This document shows, piece by piece, positions 1-10,568 of a stretch of DNA of 64,000 bases; position 1 is the first letter of the stretch, and each line of letters opens with the position of its first letter. Source of the DNA: Clusia tigrina (lineage: Eukaryota; Arthropoda; Insecta; Diptera; Clusiidae); NCBI GenBank assembly GCA_920105625.2, contig OV050030.1, positions 147,755,877 through 147,819,876 of the forward strand. The letters are read 5' to 3'. Position numbers and translations under genes: made by a program. Below the pieces are notes generated by a model. The model was not told the origin of the DNA. It ran no database searches and worked only from the letters and a program-made list of their open reading frames with translations.

Positions 1-29
1 CCGTATCTAAGGTATCAGATATCGCAATC

Positions 30-665
30 CTAAATCAAATATAACAATGGTCCGAGAAGGAGCATTCCTGCGAAACGCGCCAGCTCGAAAGAAGATGAGA
101 CGAGTAATTGTTGCCAAGATTGTATTGGATGTAATGAAGGTTGGCTCTCTCTCCCCCTGTTACCAATGACTAGGTCATGGGCAAGAATAAAATCAAAAAG
201 TGACTCACCCCGCTCGTTGGTGTCCGTGCTGCCCCATACATAGTGATGGGCATTGGCATCGGCCCCGATGAAGACCGGGAATCGCTTCCTGTTTGCCTCC
301 GTGACCAGCAACTTTAAAGCGTCCGGAGGCGGCGAGTGTCCGTGGTCGTGTGCCATGCATCTGCTGACGATCCATGTAGACATGGTGTTTGTTGAAATGA
401 CCATGGCTACATTGTCCTTGTCCCTGAGCCTGTGAAGAAGAAGAGCGTTAATATTGTTTTTAACAAGACTACATGCTCTGGTTTTACCTTGATCCTGCAC
501 GAATACTGTGCGGTATCCTCTGATGTTGAGACCTCGAACCTGATCATTTATAAACCACGGCTCCTGGACCAGTATGAGTTCCTCTCCTTTTTGATTCAGG
601 TGTAGGATCAGGGATGCCGAGGCAGCTATTGAATGGTGAAGGTAAATCTGTGATACCCTCACCAT
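30..665 (-). pseudogene. LOA LINE ORF2 endonuclease domain (partial)
   Basis: Apurinic-type endonuclease (EEP fold) that would nick target DNA to prime reverse transcription. Visible motifs are the N-terminal QIYLHHSIAA, the catalytic-glutamate block ILVQEPW, and FIGADANAHH followed by GSTDTNERGESL, the usual metal-binding and active-site segments in LOA/R1-type enzymes. The frame stays open to residue 211, but after NRG it loses similarity to the plus-strand copy. The final SDH block is not seen in frame, so a frameshift near position 150 is likely. Domain is certain; activity is not expected. Confidence 0.8.
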
Positions 666-1446
666 TCACGGAGGTGGCCATCATCGTCACGTTCGCGTCC
701 TCCTCCTTAGACAGAGGAGAATCCCCAATGTCGTCGATATTTGCTACCGGACGTCCGCAGAAACTGCCTACCGGTTCTGTGGCCGAAGCGTCACTCTCCC
801 CATCATCGAAGGTGAGATCCGGTTCGCCCTGTGTGGGGGGCTTGTTTGCTCCCTGATTGTCGCTCCTATAGGCCTTGAGTGAGATCGAACTAAAAGCCAT
901 AGTTGATCTCTCCCTTTTTGGCATTAATAGGAGCGAGAGATTCCTCATTGAGAATAATGAGGATCTTGCGGGAGTTGCCTTTGGGCTCGCCTATCTTAGC
1001 GACCTTCTAATCAGCCCTGGGGAGGTCATAGTTGCTAAGGCGAAGCAACTCCAGAATTTCGTTCGGCGAGGAGTGCTCTGCCGGCACCCAGGCACTGGAA
1101 CGCGGAAGTTTCGGGATCTGGTCTTTGGGAACAGCTGAAAGCTTGTTCCCCGGCCAGATTTCACCGAGGGGGGGCTGAGGACGAGCACCAACATTCTGGT
1201 GAGCCCATGCAAGCGCTCCCTTGTCTTTATCGGACAGTGAAGCGGCAGATTCCAACCTGTGTAGAATCTGAAGGCGGACCTCCAGGTTCTGTACACCCGA
1301 GTAGACGCATTCACATGCGTGCGAGCACCTGAAGGGATGGAGGAGGTCTGCTTATTTGCCGGAGCTCTCCCTGTACCAGCCCGAGGAACGGACGGAGGGG
1401 CGACCCTAGCACTCGGCCTAGCTGCACTGGTGCTGGGATGGTCCAA
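548..1446 (-). pseudogene. LOA LINE ORF1 (DUF4780-like), broken
   Basis: Several overlapping minus-strand frames together give an ORF1 protein. It has a Pro/Ser/Ala-rich N-terminus (around 1300-1446), a middle block with KDKGALAWAHQNVGA and SSAWVPAEHSSPNEIL (1007-1255) that resembles the DUF4780-type domain of LOA ORF1, and an acidic Ser/Asp-rich C-terminus (548-948). ORF1 products bind element RNA. No single frame spans the gene, so at least two frameshifts are present. The DUF4780 link is from memory of the family and needs a profile search. Confidence 0.5.
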
Positions 1447-1480
1447 AGCAGGGTTTTTATGACCCTGGGAGAATGCACTT

Positions 1481-1960
1481 GTGGCTGGGAGCTGGGCTGG
1501 CCCTTTGGCTGTAACACCCGAAGATATCCCTTGTCTGGCAACAAAAGTCCAAGACGAAGCTGTTGGTGAGATTAAGGCTATTTTTTGCCCAACTAAACTC
1601 GTTGTTGATATAGACCATTTAGCGCTATTAAGAGTGCACCACGAGGAGTCGATCTACACTACACTGCAGTTCCCGGTTCGTTTAGCTTTTGCCATGACCA
1701 TCAACAAAGCACAAGGCCAGTCAATGCAAATCTGTGGTTTAGATTTAGAGAATTCGTTCTTCTCCCATGGACAGCTATATGTAGCCTGTTCACGCGTTGG
1801 TAAACCCACAGATTTCTTTGTTTATGCCGAAAATGGAGAAACAAGAAATATCGTGCACAGACTAGCATTACAAAAATTTATTATTTTATTTGTTTTCAAT
1901 AAAAATTTTTATACACTAAAATTAATTCCAAACATTTTTTATTATTTAACATTTATTTAA
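1481..1960 (+). pseudogene. Helitron helicase, C-terminal end
   Basis: C-terminal part of the Pif1-like SF1 helicase that forms the second half of Helitron RepHel proteins and unwinds the donor strand. Diagnostic motifs are LQFPVRLAFAMTINKAQGQS (helicase motif V region) and GQLYVACSRVGKP (motif VI with its arginine finger). The first 15 or so residues come from antisense LOA sequence, so the true coding part starts near 1531. ATPase motifs I-IV are absent. The stop lies 11 bp before the terminal hairpin, as in complete Helitrons. Confidence 0.85.
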
Positions 1961-1970
1961 AAAAAATATA

Positions 1971-1998
1971 GGCAAAACAACATTGCCGGGTTAGCTAG
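1971..1998 (+). other. Helitron 3' terminus: hairpin and CTAG
   Basis: A short stem-loop, GGCAA at 1971-1975 pairing with TTGCC at 1983-1987 around a 7-nt loop, stands eight bases before CTAG (1995-1998). This is the canonical Helitron 3' end, in which the hairpin signals rolling-circle termination and CTRR marks the cut. The next two bases are TC, the canonical Helitron 5' start, so no host base separates the two ends. Confidence 0.85.
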
Positions 1999-2469
1999 TC
2001 TTAATATATAAAATCGTTCGTGCGTAGGTAGGTACGTCTCGAAGGATCTGCGGAACTTTAAAAGATATCATAACTAAATCTACGACATATATTTGTGTCG
2101 TGGCCTGTGAGGTTATAGTATATATTTCATCCGCCAGGTGGCGCCACAAAAGTTTTTTTTTCATACATTTCGTACAAGCACTATGCGTTAGGTTTAGAGA
2201 AAGATTTTTTTGATAGGGGTTCATATCAATTCAATATGTATTAATATTTGACATTTCATTTTTAGTTATTAGATTTTGCGTATATAAAAAACACATTGAA
2301 GACACATTTAACAACACAAAATATTTAAATTCGATTGTTTTTCAAAGGTAAAATAAAATAAGTGGGAATATATTATGTGTTCTTACAATATGATCATATT
2401 TATATTTTCAACAATATAAAATTGCAACACACGTAACTCAAAACCAAAAAATTTCTCTCCACATCTAAT

Positions 2470-4300
2470 TTGTGTAACAATAAAATGCCACGACGTCGTT
2501 CAAATCTTGGTCGCAGAACTTCGGCATCGCAAGGAAGAAATACGGATCGAGCAAATTTAAACACGGAAAAAAGATTAAAAGTGAATGAAGCAACCAGCTT
2601 AAGAGTATCGCGATTACGTTCAGCACAAACTACTGAACATCAGAATGAATGCCGGACATTAATGAGAAACACAATCAGAGACAGACGCCAACATAGAACA
2701 GATGCAAATCGCAATTTATATCAACTCACAAACAGAGAACGTATGCAGACAGCCAGAGCATTTACATTGTCATCTTTTAATTGTATCGCATTTGAATATG
2801 ATCCAGAGATTGAATATTGTGCTCACGTAAAAATTATGATTATCAACATGGATAAAGAATGTACTTATTGTCACGTTCTAAAATTTAAAAATGAGACCGC
2901 TAGAATGTGTTGCGCCTCTGGAAAAGTTGTTTTACCAGTAATACATCCACCACCAGAGCCATTGAAATCATTAATGTCCGGAGATAATGAAGATTCAAAA
3001 TTATTTCTAGAGAACATCAGAAAATTTCATAGTTGCTTTCAAATGACATCTTTTGCTGCAAAAATAATTTCATCCGTCGATGAACGAGGTCGTAATTTCA
3101 ATTCAACGTTTAAAATACAAGGCCAAGTGTATCATAATATTGGCTCCTTGCTTCCAATTCCAACTGAAACTCTCAAATTCTTGCAAATACATTTTGTAGG
3201 AGACGCAGAAGAACAAGTTAATGTTCGTTGTGATTATAATCGGATTCAGCAAATTGAACAGCGAGCAATAGTATAAACATTACAAACTTTTTGACAGAAA
3301 AAAATCAACTGATTCAATTGTTCCATCAAATGCGGAATAAATTAGTGAACGACAATTATATGATTGTCATTAAAGCCGATAAAGTTCCAGTTGGAGAGCA
3401 TTCGCGTCGATTCAATGCTCCCACTGTTAATGAAGTTGGGATTGTAATGGTTGGTGATGCATTTGAAAATAGAGATATTCGAAATAACACTCTTCAGACT
3501 ATTCAGGATACGCATCGTTCCTATGACGCCTTGCCATATCCATTAATATTTTGGGAAGCCGAAGATGGTTATCATATCAATATCAAGCAAACAAATCCAG
3601 CAACAGGTACACTTAACTACTCAAATCATTAATATTAACATACATTTACATTTACACAGCCTTTTCTTCATTTTACAGGTGAAGAATCGAAGAAAAAAGT
3701 CAGCGCAATGAATTTTTATTCGCATAGAATTATGATTAGGACCAACCAGGTCAAACATATTTTAAAATGCCGCCATTTGTTCCTTCAGTTTATCGTAGAT
3801 ATGTATGCGAAAATCGAAAACGAGCGATTACGTTATATCCGATTCAATCAAGCAAAATTGCGCGCCGAAGAATACATTCATTTGTGCGATGCAATTAATA
3901 ACAATATTGACGGCAATTTCAATCCGAATGAAATAGGAAGTATGTGTATATTACCATCATCATACACAGGCAGTCCACGTCATATGCAAGAGTACATTCA
4001 GGATGCTATGGCTTATGTTCGCGCTTACGGTCGGCCAGACTTATTCATCACCTTCATCTCTAATCCAAAATGGGATGAAATAATAATATATTTATTGCCT
4101 AGCCAAGCAGCAAGTGATGACACGATATTACAGCGCGTGTATTCAAGCAAAAATTATAGTCACTAATTATTTTGATTGTCAAACATCATGTTTTTGGTGA
4201 AACTCGCTGTTGGATGTACTCAATTGAGTGGCAAAAACGTGGACTGCCACATGCCCATATTTTGATTTGGCTAATCAACAAAATTAGACACTTCTCGATA
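2470..4300 (+). pseudogene. Helitron Rep N-terminal region, frameshifted
   Basis: Three successive frames give the N-terminal half of a Helitron RepHel protein. Frame 1 (2470-3276) has a basic start, a zinc-binding-like CTYCHVLKF...CCASGKV block, IRKFHSCFQMTSFAAK and YHNIGSLLP. Frame 2 (3291-3632) and frame 3 (3708-4166) carry the Helitron_like_N domain (YIQDAMAYVRAYGRPDLFIT). An in-frame TAG and a shift precede the HUH motif GLPHAHIL, whose two histidines lie at 4250-4258. The catalytic tyrosines lie downstream in the family and are lost, so no active nickase is encoded. Confidence 0.85.
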
Positions 4301-5333
4301 AGTATTTATTAAATTAATTATCTCGCCTCCATTAAATTTAATTTGTGCTATTCGAAATAAAAAAAAAGCTTTTTCTGTCAAGCAGTTGAGAGATGTATAT
4401 TAAAAATAGATATCGGAAAAATTAAAATTTTTTTTTTTTAATTTTGTTTCTGCTTATATCGAATCGTATTTACGCAAATAACCTTTTTTATTTCTGTATT
4501 CATACAGGGTTGCTTACATTTTTGTATTTAAAAGGACGTGCTTTCGCAATGGCCCTCGGTGCCACCAAACTTGGGGATAATAGGTTCGCCCTTTAATCTA
4601 CAACGCAAAAAACAAACAGGAAGAACCAGATTCGACTCCGTTGGACCTATTTCCAGAATTACCAGTTGCCAAGATTGATGACCCCAAATATTTAATTATG
4701 AAATCGCTGGATGACAACAAACCGCTCACATCTCTTTCGTGCTACGCAAAGAAGTCAAAAAAATCAAAAAAAAATTTTTGTCTGCCAAGTCGCTGCCTGG
4801 TGCTGGCCAAATAAACGTCAGTCTTCACAACAGCCCTAATTCAGTTAAAGGAACTATATTCCTCCATTCCTCTGTCAGCTCTCCGAAAACGAGATGGTTG
4901 AGGGCCTCAAAGACCAAGGAGTTTCGTCTATTTTTAAGTTTACACGATTTTTTTATGGCTCGCCCAAGCCTACCGGCAGGATATTGTTAACTTTTGATAA
5001 ATACAACCTACCAGAGAGAATTGGAGTTGCCTGGAGAACCTTTGATGTCCGCCCGTACTACCCTAATCCAATGCGCTTCAAAGTCTGTCAATTACTGGGG
5101 CACACTGCCGCAATTCCCCAGCTTGTGCAACGTGCAATCTTCCCCCCGACCACTTTTCGCCAACTGATTGCATAAGAGTTTTGTGCGCCAACTGCGCTGG
5201 TGATCACCCTTCGGCTTCCATTGTTTGTCCGAAATATCAGCAACTAAAAGAAATCCTGAAAATCAAAACCATTGCCAAATGCAGTATACATGACGTAGTC
5301 ATAAAATACAAAAATCAGCTCCCAACTACTCCT
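4300..5333 (+). pseudogene. I-type LINE ORF1 fragment, tandem copy 1
   Basis: Gag-like ORF1 of an I/Jockey-type LINE. The recognisable part runs from 4890: VEGLKDQGVSSIFKFTRFF, PTGRILLTFDKYNLPERI, YYPNPMRFKVCQLLGHT, then a C/H-rich zinc-knuckle stretch and CANCAGDHPSASIVCPKYQQ (5181-5240), which packages element RNA. Frames change at least twice. It stops abruptly at 5333, the duplication breakpoint; the second copy continues into endonuclease and RT. The 5' junction with Helitron sequence lies between 4290 and 4550 and cannot be placed exactly. Confidence 0.75.
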
Positions 5334-5334
5334 G

Positions 5335-5771
5335 ACTGGAACGCGGAGGTTTCGGGATCTGGTCTTTGGGAACAGCTGAAAGCTTGTTCCCCGGCCAGAT
5401 TTCACCGAGGGGGGGCTGAGGACGAGCACCAACATTCTGGTGAGCCCATGCAAGCGCTCCCTTGTCTTTATCGGACAGTGAAGCGGCAGATTCCAACCTG
5501 TGTAGAATCTGAAGGCGGACCTCCAGGTTCTGTACACCCGAGTAGACGCAATCACATGCGTGCGAGCACCTGAAGGGATGGAGGAGGTCTGCTTATTTGC
5601 CGGAGCTCTCCCTGTACCAGCCCGAGAAATGGACGGAGGGGCGACCCTAGCACTCGGCCTAGCTGCTCTGGTGCTGGGATGGTCCAAAGCAGGGTTTTTA
5701 TGACCGTGGGAGAATGCACTTGTGGCTGGGAGCTGGGCTGGCCCTTTGGCTGTAACACCCGAAGATATCCC
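5335..5771 (-). pseudogene. LOA ORF1 fragment, tandem copy 2
   Basis: Repeats 1094-1530 with few changes. On the minus strand it carries the same Pro/Ala-rich ORF1 N-terminus and the KDKGALAWAHQNVGA block, cut off at the breakpoint before the AWVPAEH segment. The minus-strand frame runs on into LINE sequence by chance, producing a chimeric open frame (5244-5687) with no biological meaning. Confidence 0.7.
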
Positions 5772-6201
5772 TGGTCTGGCAACAAAAGTCCAAGACGAAG
5801 CTGTTGGTGAGATTAAGGCTGTTTTTTGCCCAACTAAACTCGTTGTTGATATAGACCATTTAGCGCTATTAAGAGTGCACCACGAGGAGTCGATCTACAC
5901 TACACTGCAGTTCCCGGTTCGTTTAGCTTTTGCCATGACCATCAACAAAGCACAAGACCAGTCAATGCAAATCTGTGGTTTAGATTTAGAGAATTCGTTC
6001 TTCTCCCATGGACAGCTATATGTAGCCTGTTCACGCGTTGGTAAACCCACAGATTTATTTGTTTATGCCGAAAATGGAGAAACAAGAAATATCGTGCACA
6101 GACTAGCATTACAAAAATTTATTATTTTATTTGTTTTCAATAAAAATTTTTATACACTAAAATTAATTCCAAACATTTTTTATTATTTAACATTTATTTA
6201 A
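5722..6201 (+). pseudogene. Helitron helicase C-terminal end, tandem copy 2
   Basis: Near-identical to 1481-1960: LQFPVRLAFAMTINKAQ and GQLYVACSRVGKP are both present. The motif V glutamine loop reads AQDQS here rather than AQGQS, a substitution at a position that is normally glycine. ATPase motifs are absent, so it is a C-terminal remnant. Confidence 0.85.
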
Positions 6202-6210
6202 AAAAATATA

Positions 6211-6238
6211 GGCAAAACAACATTGCCGGGTTAGCTAG
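6211..6238 (+). other. Helitron 3' terminus, tandem copy 2
   Basis: Same GGCAA/TTGCC hairpin (6211-6215 and 6223-6227) and CTAG (6235-6238) as at 1971-1998, again followed immediately by TC and the Helitron 5' leader. Confidence 0.85.
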
Positions 6239-8540
6239 TCTTAATATATAAAATCGTTCGTGCGTAGGTAGGTACGTCTCGAAGGATCTGCGGAACTTTA
6301 AAAGATATCATAACTAAATCTACGACATATATTTGTGTCGTGGCCTGTGAGGTTATAGTATATATTTCATCCGCCAGGTGGCGCCACAAAAGTTTTTTTT
6401 TCATACATTTCGTACAAGCACTATGCGTTAGGTTTAGAGAAAGATTTTTTTGATAGGGGTTCATATCAATTCAATATGTATTAATATTTGACATTTCATT
6501 TTTAGTTATTAGATTTTGCGTATATAAAAAACACATTGAAGACACATTTAACAACACAAAATATTTAAATTCGATTGTTTTTCAAAGGTAAAATAAAATA
6601 AGTGGGAATATATTATGTGTTCTTACAATATGATCATATTTATATTTTCAACAATATAAAATTGCAACACACGTAACTCAAAACCAAAAAATTTCTCTCC
6701 ACATCTAATTTGTGTAACAATAAAATGCCACGACGTCGTTCAAATCTTGGTCGCAGAACTTCGGCATCGCAAGGAAGAAATACGGATCGAGCAAATTTAA
6801 ACACGGAAAAAAGATTAAAAGTGAATGAAGCAACCAGCTTAAGAGTATCGCGATTACGTTCAGCACAAACTACTGAACATCAGAATGAATGCCGGACATT
6901 AATGAGAAACACAATCAGAGACAGACGCCAACATAGAACAGATGCAAATCGCAATTTATATCAACTCACAAACAGAGAACGTATGAACACAGCCAGAGCA
7001 TTTACATTGTCATCTTTTAATTGTATCGCATTTGAATATGATCCAGAGATTGAATATTGTGCTCACGTAAAAATTATGATTATCAACATGGATAAAGAAT
7101 GTACTTATTGTCACGTTCTAAAATTTAAAAATGAGACCGCTAGGATGTGTTGCGCCTCTGGAAAAGTTGTTTTACCAGTAATACATCCACCACCAGAGCC
7201 ATTGAAATCATTAATGTCCGGAGATAATGAAGATTCAAAATTATTTCTAGAGAACATCAGAAAATTTCATAGTTGCTTTCAAATGACATCTTTTGCTGCA
7301 AAAATAATTTCATCCGTCGATGAACGAGGTCGTAATTTCAATTCAACGTTTAAAATACAAGGCCAAGTGTATCATAATATTGGCTCCTTGCTTCCAATTC
7401 CAACTGAAACTCTCAAATTCTTGCAAATACATTTTGTAGGAGACGCAGAAGAACAAGTTAATGTTCGTTGTGATTATAATCGGATTCAGCAAATTGAACA
7501 GCGAGCAATAGTATAAACATTACAAACTTTTTGACAGAAAAAAATCAACTGATTCAATTGTTCCATCAAATGCGGAATAAATTAGTGAACGACAATTATA
7601 TGATTGTCATTAAAGCCGATAAAGTTCCAGTTGGAGAGCATTCGCGTCGATTCAATGCTCCCACTGTTAATGAAGTTGGGATTGTAATGGTTGGTGATGC
7701 ATTTGAAAATAGAGATATTCGAAATAACACTCTTCAGACTATTCAGGATACGCATCGTTCCTATGACGCCTTGCCATATCCATTAATATTTTGGGAAGCC
7801 GAAGATGGTTATCATATCAATATCAAGCAAACAAATCCAGCAACAGGTACACTTAACTACTCAAATCATTAATATTAACATACATTTACATTTACACAGC
7901 CTTTTCTTCATTTTACAGGTGAAGAATCGAAGAAAAAAGTCAGCGCAATGAATTTTTATTCGCATAGAATTATGATTAGGACCAACCAGGACAAACATAT
8001 TTTAAAATGCCGCCATTTGTTCCTTCAGTTTATCGTAGATATGTATGCGAAAATCGAAAACGAGCGATTACGTTATATCCGATTCAATCAAGCAAAATTG
8101 CGCGCCGAAGAATACATTCATTTGTGCGATGCAATTAATAACAATATTGACGGCAATTTCAATCCGAATGAAATAGGAAGTATGTGTATATTACCATCAT
8201 CATACACAGGCAGTCCACGTCATATGCAAGAGTACATTCAGGATGCTATGGCTTATGTTCGCGCTTACGGTCGGCCAGACTTATTCATCACCTTCATCTC
8301 TAATCCAAAATGGGATGAAATAATAATATATTTATTGCCTAGCCAAGCAGCAAGTGATGACACGATATTACAGCGCGTGTATTCAAGCAAAAATTATAGT
8401 CACTAATTATTTTGATTGTCAAACATCATGTTTTTGGTGAAACTCGCTGTTGGATGTACTCAATTGAGTGGCAAAAACGTGGACTGCCACATGCCCATAT
8501 TTTGATTTGGCTAATCAACAAAATTAGACACTTCTCGATA
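6239..8540 (+). mobile_element. Helitron 5' part with Rep N-terminal pseudogene, copy 2
   Basis: Starts TCTTAATATATAAAATC and repeats 1999-4300. The Rep frames lie at 6710-7516, 7531-7872 and 7948-8406, with the out-of-frame HUH histidines at 8490-8498. All frame breaks of copy 1 are shared, so they predate the duplication. About 470 bp of AT-rich, non-coding leader (6239-6709) precedes the first frame. The element ends where the I-type LINE sits, with no matching Helitron 3' part downstream in this window. Confidence 0.8.
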
Positions 8541-8809
8541 AGTATTTATTAAATTAATTATCTCGCCTCCATTAAATTTAATTTGTGCTATTCGAAATAA
8601 ACAAATGTTAAAATCGAGTAAAACTTCAAATTTATGTAAAAAAAAAAGCTTTTTCTGTCAAGCAGTTGAGAAATGTATATTAAAAATAGATATCGGAAAA
8701 ATTAAAATTTTTTTTTTTTAATTTTGTTTCAGCTTATATCGAATCGTATTTACGCAAATAACCTTTTTTATTTCTGTATTCATATAGGGTTGCTTACATT
8801 TTTGTATTT

Positions 8810-9990
8810 AAAAGGACGTGCTTTCGCAATGCCCCTCGGTGCCACCAAACTTGGGGATAATAGGTTCGCCCTTTAATCTACAACGCAAAAAACAAACAGG
8901 AAGAACCAGATTCGACTCCGTTGGACCTATTTCCAGAATTACCAGTTGCCAAGATTGATGACCCCAAATATTTAATTATGAAATCGCTGGATGACAACAA
9001 ACTGCTCACATCTCTTTCGTGCTACGCAAAGAAGTCAAAAAAATCAAAAAAAAATTTTTGTCTGCCAAGTCGCTGCCTGGTGCTGGCCAAATAAACGTCA
9101 GTCTTCACAACAGCCCTAATTCAGTTAAAGGAACTATATTCCTCCATTCCTCTGTCAGCTCTCCGAAAACGAGATGGTTGAGGGCCTCAAAGACCAAGGA
9201 GTTTCGTCTATTTTTAAGTTTACACGATTTTTTATGGCTCGAACAAGCCTACCGGCAGGATATTGTTAACTTTTGATAAATACAACCTACCAGAGAGAAT
9301 TGGAGTTGCCTGGAGAACCTTTGATGTCCGCCCGTACTACCCTAATCCAATGCGCTTCAAAGTCTGTCAATTACTGGGGCACACTGCCGCAATTCCCCAG
9401 CTTGTGCAACGTGCAATCTTCCCCCCGACCACTTTTCGCCAACTGATTGCATAAGAGTTTTGTGCGCCAACTGCGCTGGTGATCACCCTTCGGCTTCCAT
9501 TGTTTGTCCGAAATATCAGCAACTAAAAGAAATCCTGAAAATCAAAACCATTTCCAAATGCAGTATACATCACGTAGTCATAAAATACAAAAATCAGCTC
9601 CCAACTACTCCTAATGAAAATTTTTTGAGAGCGTAACTAAAAAGTCAACCCTCAATATCAATGAACTAACTCCTAAATACAAAACCCAACCTTCAACCTC
9701 CAATATTACCTTATCAAAACCTAATAACAAGACTGATAGCTCAAAAAAATCAACTCCAATTTCCTCCCTTCTACCTTCCTCCACCTTTTCGCTCTCTCCC
9801 GTCTCCACACCACTATCCAGTTCTAGTTCCACCCCCTCTTTTCCATCTAAAACCAATCACTTCTCCCTCTCCACTATTTCGCAAGATCTTCTCCTCCTTC
9901 CTGTCGATAGCTTACTTTCACCCTCATTGAAAAAACAATAGCGTATTCATGGTCTACATTTAATGTAACCATTGTAAATTTCTTACACAT
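8810..9990 (+). pseudogene. I-type LINE ORF1
   Basis: Gag-like RNA-binding protein. The zinc-knuckle core matches copy 1: YYPNPMRFKVCQLLGHT at about 9331 and CANCAGDHPSASIVC at 9461, then LKIKTISKCSIH. Unlike copy 1 it continues past 9612 into a Ser/Pro/Lys-rich tail (9613-9950), typical of ORF1 C-termini. The central region needs at least two frame changes and a one-base difference at 9234 shifts the frame relative to copy 1, so no full protein is made. Confidence 0.7.
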
Positions 9991-10019
9991 ACTCATATCT
10001 CCTTTTCTATCTTTCCAGT

Positions 10020-10481
10020 ATGACCTCTTTACTTCAGTGGAATATGAATGGTTATTTTAATAATTATATTGATCTTGAATTGTTAATTAAAACACATAAG
10101 CCCTCAGTTGTGCTGTTAAATGAAACTCACCTCGCCCACAATGTTTCAGCTCATACCCTTAAAGCCTACATTGGACAATTTTACAGTCCCCCTCACATTA
10201 CTACTAGCAAACAGGGAATTGCCATTCTTGTGAAGAGAAACCTACCTCACATTACCCTTCCCCACCCCCAATCCAATATACCCCCTCTAGTCATAGAAAT
10301 CCAAACTCCCATCAAAATCTCAGTTATCTGTGCTTATTCCCCTCCCAACCATTATTTCTCAACTACAGATTTCAGTAACCTTCTTGCCCCTGGACCTAAT
10401 CCTTTCATATTGGCAGGTGTTTTTATCCCTGGAGCCCTCTGTGGGGTTCTAGGGGAAGTATCATTGAAGACGCCATCCTAA
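10020..10481 (+). pseudogene. I-type LINE ORF2 endonuclease domain
   Basis: Opens with LLQWNMNGYFNN, the usual start of I-type endonucleases, then VVLLNETHL (catalytic glutamate block), KQGIAILVKRNL, and ISVICAYSPPNH. The next expected block, GDFNAH, appears as ILAGVFIPGALCG, where the frame has slipped, and a stop follows at 10481. The first ATG of the frame is at 10020 and is the natural ORF2 start. The domain is 5'-complete but inactive. Confidence 0.8.
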
Positions 10482-10568
10482 TCTCCAACAGCACAATCCT
10501 TAACGATGGGTCTCCTACACATTTTTCCACTCATACAACCTTTAACCATATTGATCTCTTAGTCTGGC

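Larger units (their letters stand above)
1..1530 (-). mobile_element. LOA-type LINE fragment (ORF1 plus endonuclease)
   Basis: Read on the minus strand this is the 5' half of a LOA-type non-LTR retrotransposon: a Pro/Ala-rich ORF1, then the ORF2 endonuclease, running off the left edge before any reverse transcriptase. The endonuclease closely matches the one at 55698 on the plus strand (shared GSTDTNERGESL), so both belong to one family. The right edge is set where Helitron helicase coding begins and is good to about 20 bp. Bases 1094-1530 recur at 5335-5771. Confidence 0.75.
1094..5333. repeat. Tandem duplication, copy 1 (4.24 kb)
   Basis: Bases 1094-5333 recur in the same orientation at 5335-9612 with only scattered substitutions and one 40-bp indel. 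The offset is constant at 4240-4241 through the Helitron part (for example 2470 and 6710) and 4280 after the indel. The segment runs from inside the LOA ORF1 fragment, through a Helitron tail-to-head junction, into the ORF1 of an I-type LINE. The duplicated block therefore contains parts of three elements and postdates their insertion. Confidence 0.9.
1999..6238 (+). mobile_element. Composite unit bounded by Helitron 5' and 3' ends
   Basis: The unit starts with TC and an AT-rich leader (TCTTAATATATAAAATC) and ends with the terminal hairpin and CTAG. Between the ends lie the Helitron Rep N-terminal region (2470-4300), an I-type LINE ORF1 fragment (about 4300-5333), an antisense LOA ORF1 fragment (5335-5771), and the helicase C-terminus. 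Most of Rep and nearly all of the helicase are missing, so it could only move in trans. The arrangement is a by-product of the 4.24-kb tandem duplication, not necessarily of capture during transposition. Confidence 0.7.
5335..9612. repeat. Tandem duplication, copy 2
   Basis: Second copy of 1094-5333. It differs by scattered substitutions (for example ATGCAGACA versus ATGAACACA near 6984), one A less in a run near 6200, and an extra 40 bp at 8601-8640. Its left edge joins LINE sequence to LOA sequence with one unmatched G at 5334. Its right edge is where sequence continues uninterrupted into the rest of the I-type LINE, so the original locus is read as 1-1998 followed directly by 6239 onward. 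Confidence 0.9.

Noticed and set aside
991..1446. Host gene encoding a Pro/Ala-rich protein
   Set aside because: It is repeated at 5244-5687 in the tandem copy, lies antisense in a LOA element, and the frame breaks without splice signals.
5244..5687. 147-residue minus-strand frame spanning the duplication junction
   Set aside because: A chance fusion of antisense LINE and LOA ORF1 sequence across a breakpoint, not a gene.
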